From Polyangiaceae bacterium (GTDB lineage Bacteria > Myxococcota_A > Polyangia > Polyangiales > Polyangiaceae): 64,000 nt of DNA. The first letter of the stretch is position 1. The number at the start of each line of letters is the position of its first letter. The stretch is from contig JADJRH010000011.1 in NCBI GenBank assembly GCA_016712345.1, positions 1,364,001-1,428,000 on the forward strand, given 5' to 3'. Positions 61,466 through 64,000 of the stretch are shown here, piece after piece. A program made the translations under genes and the position numbers. Below the pieces are notes generated by a model. The model searched no databases. It was not told the origin of the DNA and saw only the letters and a list, made by a program, of their open reading frames with translations.

Positions 61466-64000
61466 AGAAACGTTGGCCTTGTGGTCCACCTTGCCGGTAG
61501 AGCCCGTTGTTTCGAGGCGCGCCGCCGCCGACACAATGAACGAAGGGCCATACCCGCCGCGGCTTTCGCCTGAAATGCTCCGCGCCACAACATCGCTTTT
61601 TGACCGATTGTTTAACACCGCCCAATGGGTAGAAAAGGGTGGCACGTTTCCAAAACCTACCCAAACACTGTTGCACGTTGTGCCGGGTTCAACAAGTTCT
61701 TCCCCGTCGGAACATCTGGCGCGCGTTCTCTCGGGCCTGGGCGTCACTGAAGAAGAACTGACGCAATTGGTCGAAGCACTGGGAAGTGTTCTCGGGGTCA
61801 ATGTCAACTCGACCGAGGAGTCAGAACGACGATGGGCCCTGACGGTTGCAAACCTCTCAACTCTGTATAAACATGCCCGCCTCGCGCGCCACTTGAATAT
61901 GCCCGTGGCCGACTTGTTTCAGTTGTTGCAGCTGACGCCGCAGTTGGCAGCGGCCCGCATTGGCAGTTTGGCTGACCTTGAAGCGGTTTTTGAGTTTCAT
62001 GCCTGGTGGAAAGCTTCTGGGCGGACGCTTTCCGATCTGACAACATTGGTTGAAAACGGCCTCAGCGCATCGAAGTTGGCGGAGCCGCATGCTGCCTTTG
62101 TGCGCGCTCATCTACCCTTGTTTGGTCTGACGGCGACCACCAACATTCCCAAAACAGCGTTGCGACGCTTGGTGTTTTTTGAGCGGTGGTCAAGTGCCGC
62201 ATTGGCCGCGGAGGCGGGGTCCGTCCAACCGGCGGATCTCCCCGGCCTGTTGTCGGCGTTTCACCCGGCGAGCGGCTTTCCAAACGACAGCGTTGGGGAG
62301 TTGGCAAAGCTCCTTGGGTGTGATCCCGCCCTTGCGAGGGGCCTTCAAGAGCTTTTGCCAAACCGGAGCAACACCCCTTTTGAAGCGCTTCAAGAATTGT
62401 CGGCCGCCGCGGATCTGGCCAAAACACTCGGCATCGGCGGGCAGGTGCTTTCGCAAATCGGCTCTACCAACTACGGGCAGATCGCCGCCGCCGCGCGGAG
62501 CCTCCAAGCGGCGTTGGATCGCACTTATCCAGACGAAACTGAGCGGGCCAAGGTGGTGGAGCCGTACCGGGATGCCATCCTTTCGCGGCGTCGCGATGGG
62601 CTTGTCGCCTCGCTCATTCACACAGGGCCGGCCCAGTTTGACCAAGTTTCAGATTTGTACAAGTTCTACCTGGTGGATGTTCAATTGGAGGGCTGCGCTC
62701 GCACATCACGCGTTGCTTCTGCCATTGATACGCTTCAACTCTATGTTCAACGCTGCTTACTCAACTTGGAAGAAAGTGCGCCGGGCGCGGCGAATTCGGT
62801 GCACGTCCTTCCCGAGTATATTGCCACCGATGAGTGGGAGTGGAGAAAAAACTACCGCGTTTGGGAAGCGAATCGAAAGATCTTTCTCTACCCTGAAAAC
62901 TACCTTGAACCGTCGCTTCGCGACAACAAGACGCCGCTTTTTCGCAAGCTCGAAGAAGAGCTGCTGTCCAAAGAAATTACGAACGAAGCCATTCTTGAAG
63001 CTTATGGTCACTACCTGCGCGGGTTTGACGAACTGGCCCATTTGACAATTGCCGGATCTTACCACGAGAAGGACGAGTCGGAACGGTTGGATGTGCTGCA
63101 CCTTGTGGGCGTGTCGTCGGACGATCCGCCGTCGCTTTATTATAGACGGGTAGAAAATGTATTTTTCTCCGCGAATTCGCCCGATCGTCGCGTTTCTTGG
63201 GGACCGTGGGAAAAAATGGAAGTGCAAGTGCCCGTTCGCGATGTGGCGCCCATTGTCCACAACGGTCAGCTTTTTGTATTTTGGGTGAGGTATGTCACCA
63301 AGTCGCTCAACCAAGTGAAAGAAGGTGAAAGCCGGTTTGTGGGGTATCAACACCGCGCCTCCGTGGAGTTTACAAAGCGAAAACTGGATGGATCGTGGAC
63401 AGCTCCCCAAAAACTTCGTTTGAACGAAGCGCCGTTTCAAGCCGGGTCTTTTCCGGCGTCGTACCAAGAAGACGGCGTTGTGTTGGATCCGATTGTTCCC
63501 AAAGAGTCTGACTCTATAGAAAACTTCTTTTTTGAGTTTACCCTCTACAAAAATTTTGAACCGCTCTACGATAATCGAACGCACGAGGTGCCGCGCGATG
63601 ATTACACCCTCCGCGGGTTTGAATGGGAGAAGCTCTACCCTGCAAGCGGCGACCAACTGTTTTTGCGAGGGGTCAACTTTCAAATGTGGTCCCCCGTGGA
63701 CTTGTACAAGCTGGCGCAGGGGCCGCGAAACGAGTTGGAAGATCCCGCAAACCACGGTGTGCCCTGGCTAAATCCGGCGGCGTGGGCGCTTGTTATCCTC
63801 CTTTCGTTGGGCACGTTCGATCCGAGCAGTTTGTTACCACCACGCCTTGTTTGGTCGCGCGTGAACGGGGGCAGGCGGGTCATTCACTCGTGTGTACCCA
63901 AATGGCCTTGTTTTGATGGGTACACTTACGCCACCCTGCTCGCCGATGAGGCGCGGTTTAAACAGTATGAATCACCGCTTGCCGCTGTCGATCCGGCCGG
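61443..64000 (+). CDS. Tc toxin component A (TcA), central part (truncated by window end)
   Basis: This frame is open from 61443 to the last base (about 852 residues) with no stop, and it continues the TcA sequence after the frame break. It begins MARGLSVEETLALWSTLPVEP, and helical repeats follow (LARVLSGLGVTEEELTQLVEAL, ADLFQLLQLTPQLAAARIG). The conserved TcA section ANSVHVLPEYIATDEWEWRKNYRVWEANRKIFLYPENYLEPSLRDNKTPLFRKLEEELL comes next, then the beta region HNGQLFVFWVRYVTKSLNQVKEGE. These are the parts that precede the pore-forming and receptor-binding domains. The remaining C-terminus lies outside the window. Confidence 0.87.
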   Translation, partial: MARGLSVEETLALWSTLPVEPVVSRRAAADTMNEGPYPPRLSPEMLRATTSLFDRLFNTAQWVEKGGTFPKPTQTLLHVVPGSTSSSPSEHLARVLSGLGVTEEELTQLVEALGSVLGVNVNSTEESERRWALTVANLSTLYKHARLARHLNMPVADLFQLLQLTPQLAAARIGSLADLEAVFEFHAWWKASGRTLSDLTTLVENGLSASKLAEPHAAFVRAHLPLFGLTATTNIPKTALRRLVFFERWSSAALAAEAGSVQPADLPGLLSAFHPASGFPNDSVGELAKLLGCDPALARGLQELLPNRSNTPFEALQELSAAADLAKTLGIGGQVLSQIGSTNYGQIAAAARSLQAALDRTYPDETERAKVVEPYRDAILSRRRDGLVASLIHTGPAQFDQVSDLYKFYLVDVQLEGCARTSRVASAIDTLQLYVQRCLLNLEESAPGAANSVHVLPEYIATDEWEWRKNYRVWEANRKIFLYPENYLEPSLRDNKTPLFRKLEEELLSKEITNEAILEAYGHYLRGFDELAHLTIAGSYHEKDESERLDVLHLVGVSSDDPPSLYYRRVENVFFSANSPDRRVSWGPWEKMEVQVPVRDVAPIVHNGQLFVFWVRYVTKSLNQVKEGESRFVGYQHRASVEFTKRKLDGSWTAPQKLRLNEAPFQAGSFPASYQEDGVVLDPIVPKESDSIENFFFEFTLYKNFEPLYDNRTHEVPRDDYTLRGFEWEKLYPASGDQLFLRGVNFQMWSPVDLYKLAQGPRNELEDPANHGVPWLNPAAWALVILLSLGTFDPSSLLPPRLVWSRVNGGRRVIHSCVPKWPCFDGYTYATLLADEARFKQYESPLAAVDPA

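Noticed and set aside
61430..61470. Programmed ribosomal frameshift in TcA
   Set aside because: No slippery heptamer or downstream structure typical of programmed shifts was seen, and similar single-base breaks occur in three other genes, so sequence error is simpler.
62757..63755. 332-residue minus-strand frame near the window end
   Set aside because: Antisense to conserved TcA sequence that is open across the whole region.

Overview
The window looks like a chromosomal segment of a myxobacterium-like organism (Myxococcota, probably a Polyangia relative). This is inferred from several things: many lipoproteins and secreted proteins with Cys-rich repeats, DNRLRE, RCC1 and thrombospondin-3-like modules; a C-terminal hydrophobic-plus-arginine sorting tail; a Ser/Thr kinase fused to a STAND ATPase; and long proline/alanine-rich linkers in type VI secretion (T6SS) accessory proteins. 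GC content is about 57-60% by eye, lower than in classical myxobacteria. No rRNA, tRNA, CRISPR array, insertion sequence or phage gene was found.

Region 1 (1-13.3 kb) is a T6SS accessory/effector island. Two DUF2169 proteins flank a minus-strand operon: vgrG, then a PAAR protein with a C-terminal cysteine-peptidase-like domain, then two paralogous small proteins (candidate immunity proteins), then a third small protein. Beyond the second DUF2169 gene lie a repeat-rich single-span membrane protein and a 733-residue protein with a peptidoglycan-binding-like region and an S-x-x-K hydrolase-like region.

Region 2 (13.3-25.9 kb) is mixed metabolism and surface proteins: a beta-trefoil lipoprotein; a minus-strand set of flavin monooxygenase, AraC regulator, unknown protein and SRPBCC protein; and a translationally coupled pair made of a catalase-related/LodA-like quinoprotein fusion and its LodB-like flavoprotein. 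These are followed by a lipoprotein, a basic helical protein, a conspicuous tandem palindrome, a secreted protein with a sorting tail and a Cys-rich zinc metallopeptidase lipoprotein.

Region 3 (26-39.4 kb) holds large secreted and polymorphic proteins: a 1,377-residue mosaic lipoprotein, a propeller-like lipoprotein, a 546-residue protein just downstream of a PAAR-like/Rhs polymorphic toxin with a clan-CD-like cysteine peptidase tip, and a collagen-like protein whose C-terminal domain resembles the short-chain (spongin/C4) collagens of animals.

Region 4 (39.5-49.8 kb) is housekeeping-like: a diacylglycerol-kinase-family lipid kinase, the kinase/ATPase regulator, a divergent pair of membrane di-iron oxygenases (hydroxylase and desaturase), a glutathione S-transferase and cytochrome bd oxidase (cydAB).

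Region 5 (49.9-64 kb) is a Tc toxin locus: a fused TcB-TcC gene whose variable tip looks like a PIN ribonuclease, three small genes, and TcA running off the window end. Four large genes (both DUF2169 genes, TcBC, TcA) each carry one frame break that a single-base change would repair, so assembly error should be excluded before calling them pseudogenes. The palindromic octamer GTGTACAC is strongly over-represented (21 copies by hand count, about one expected).
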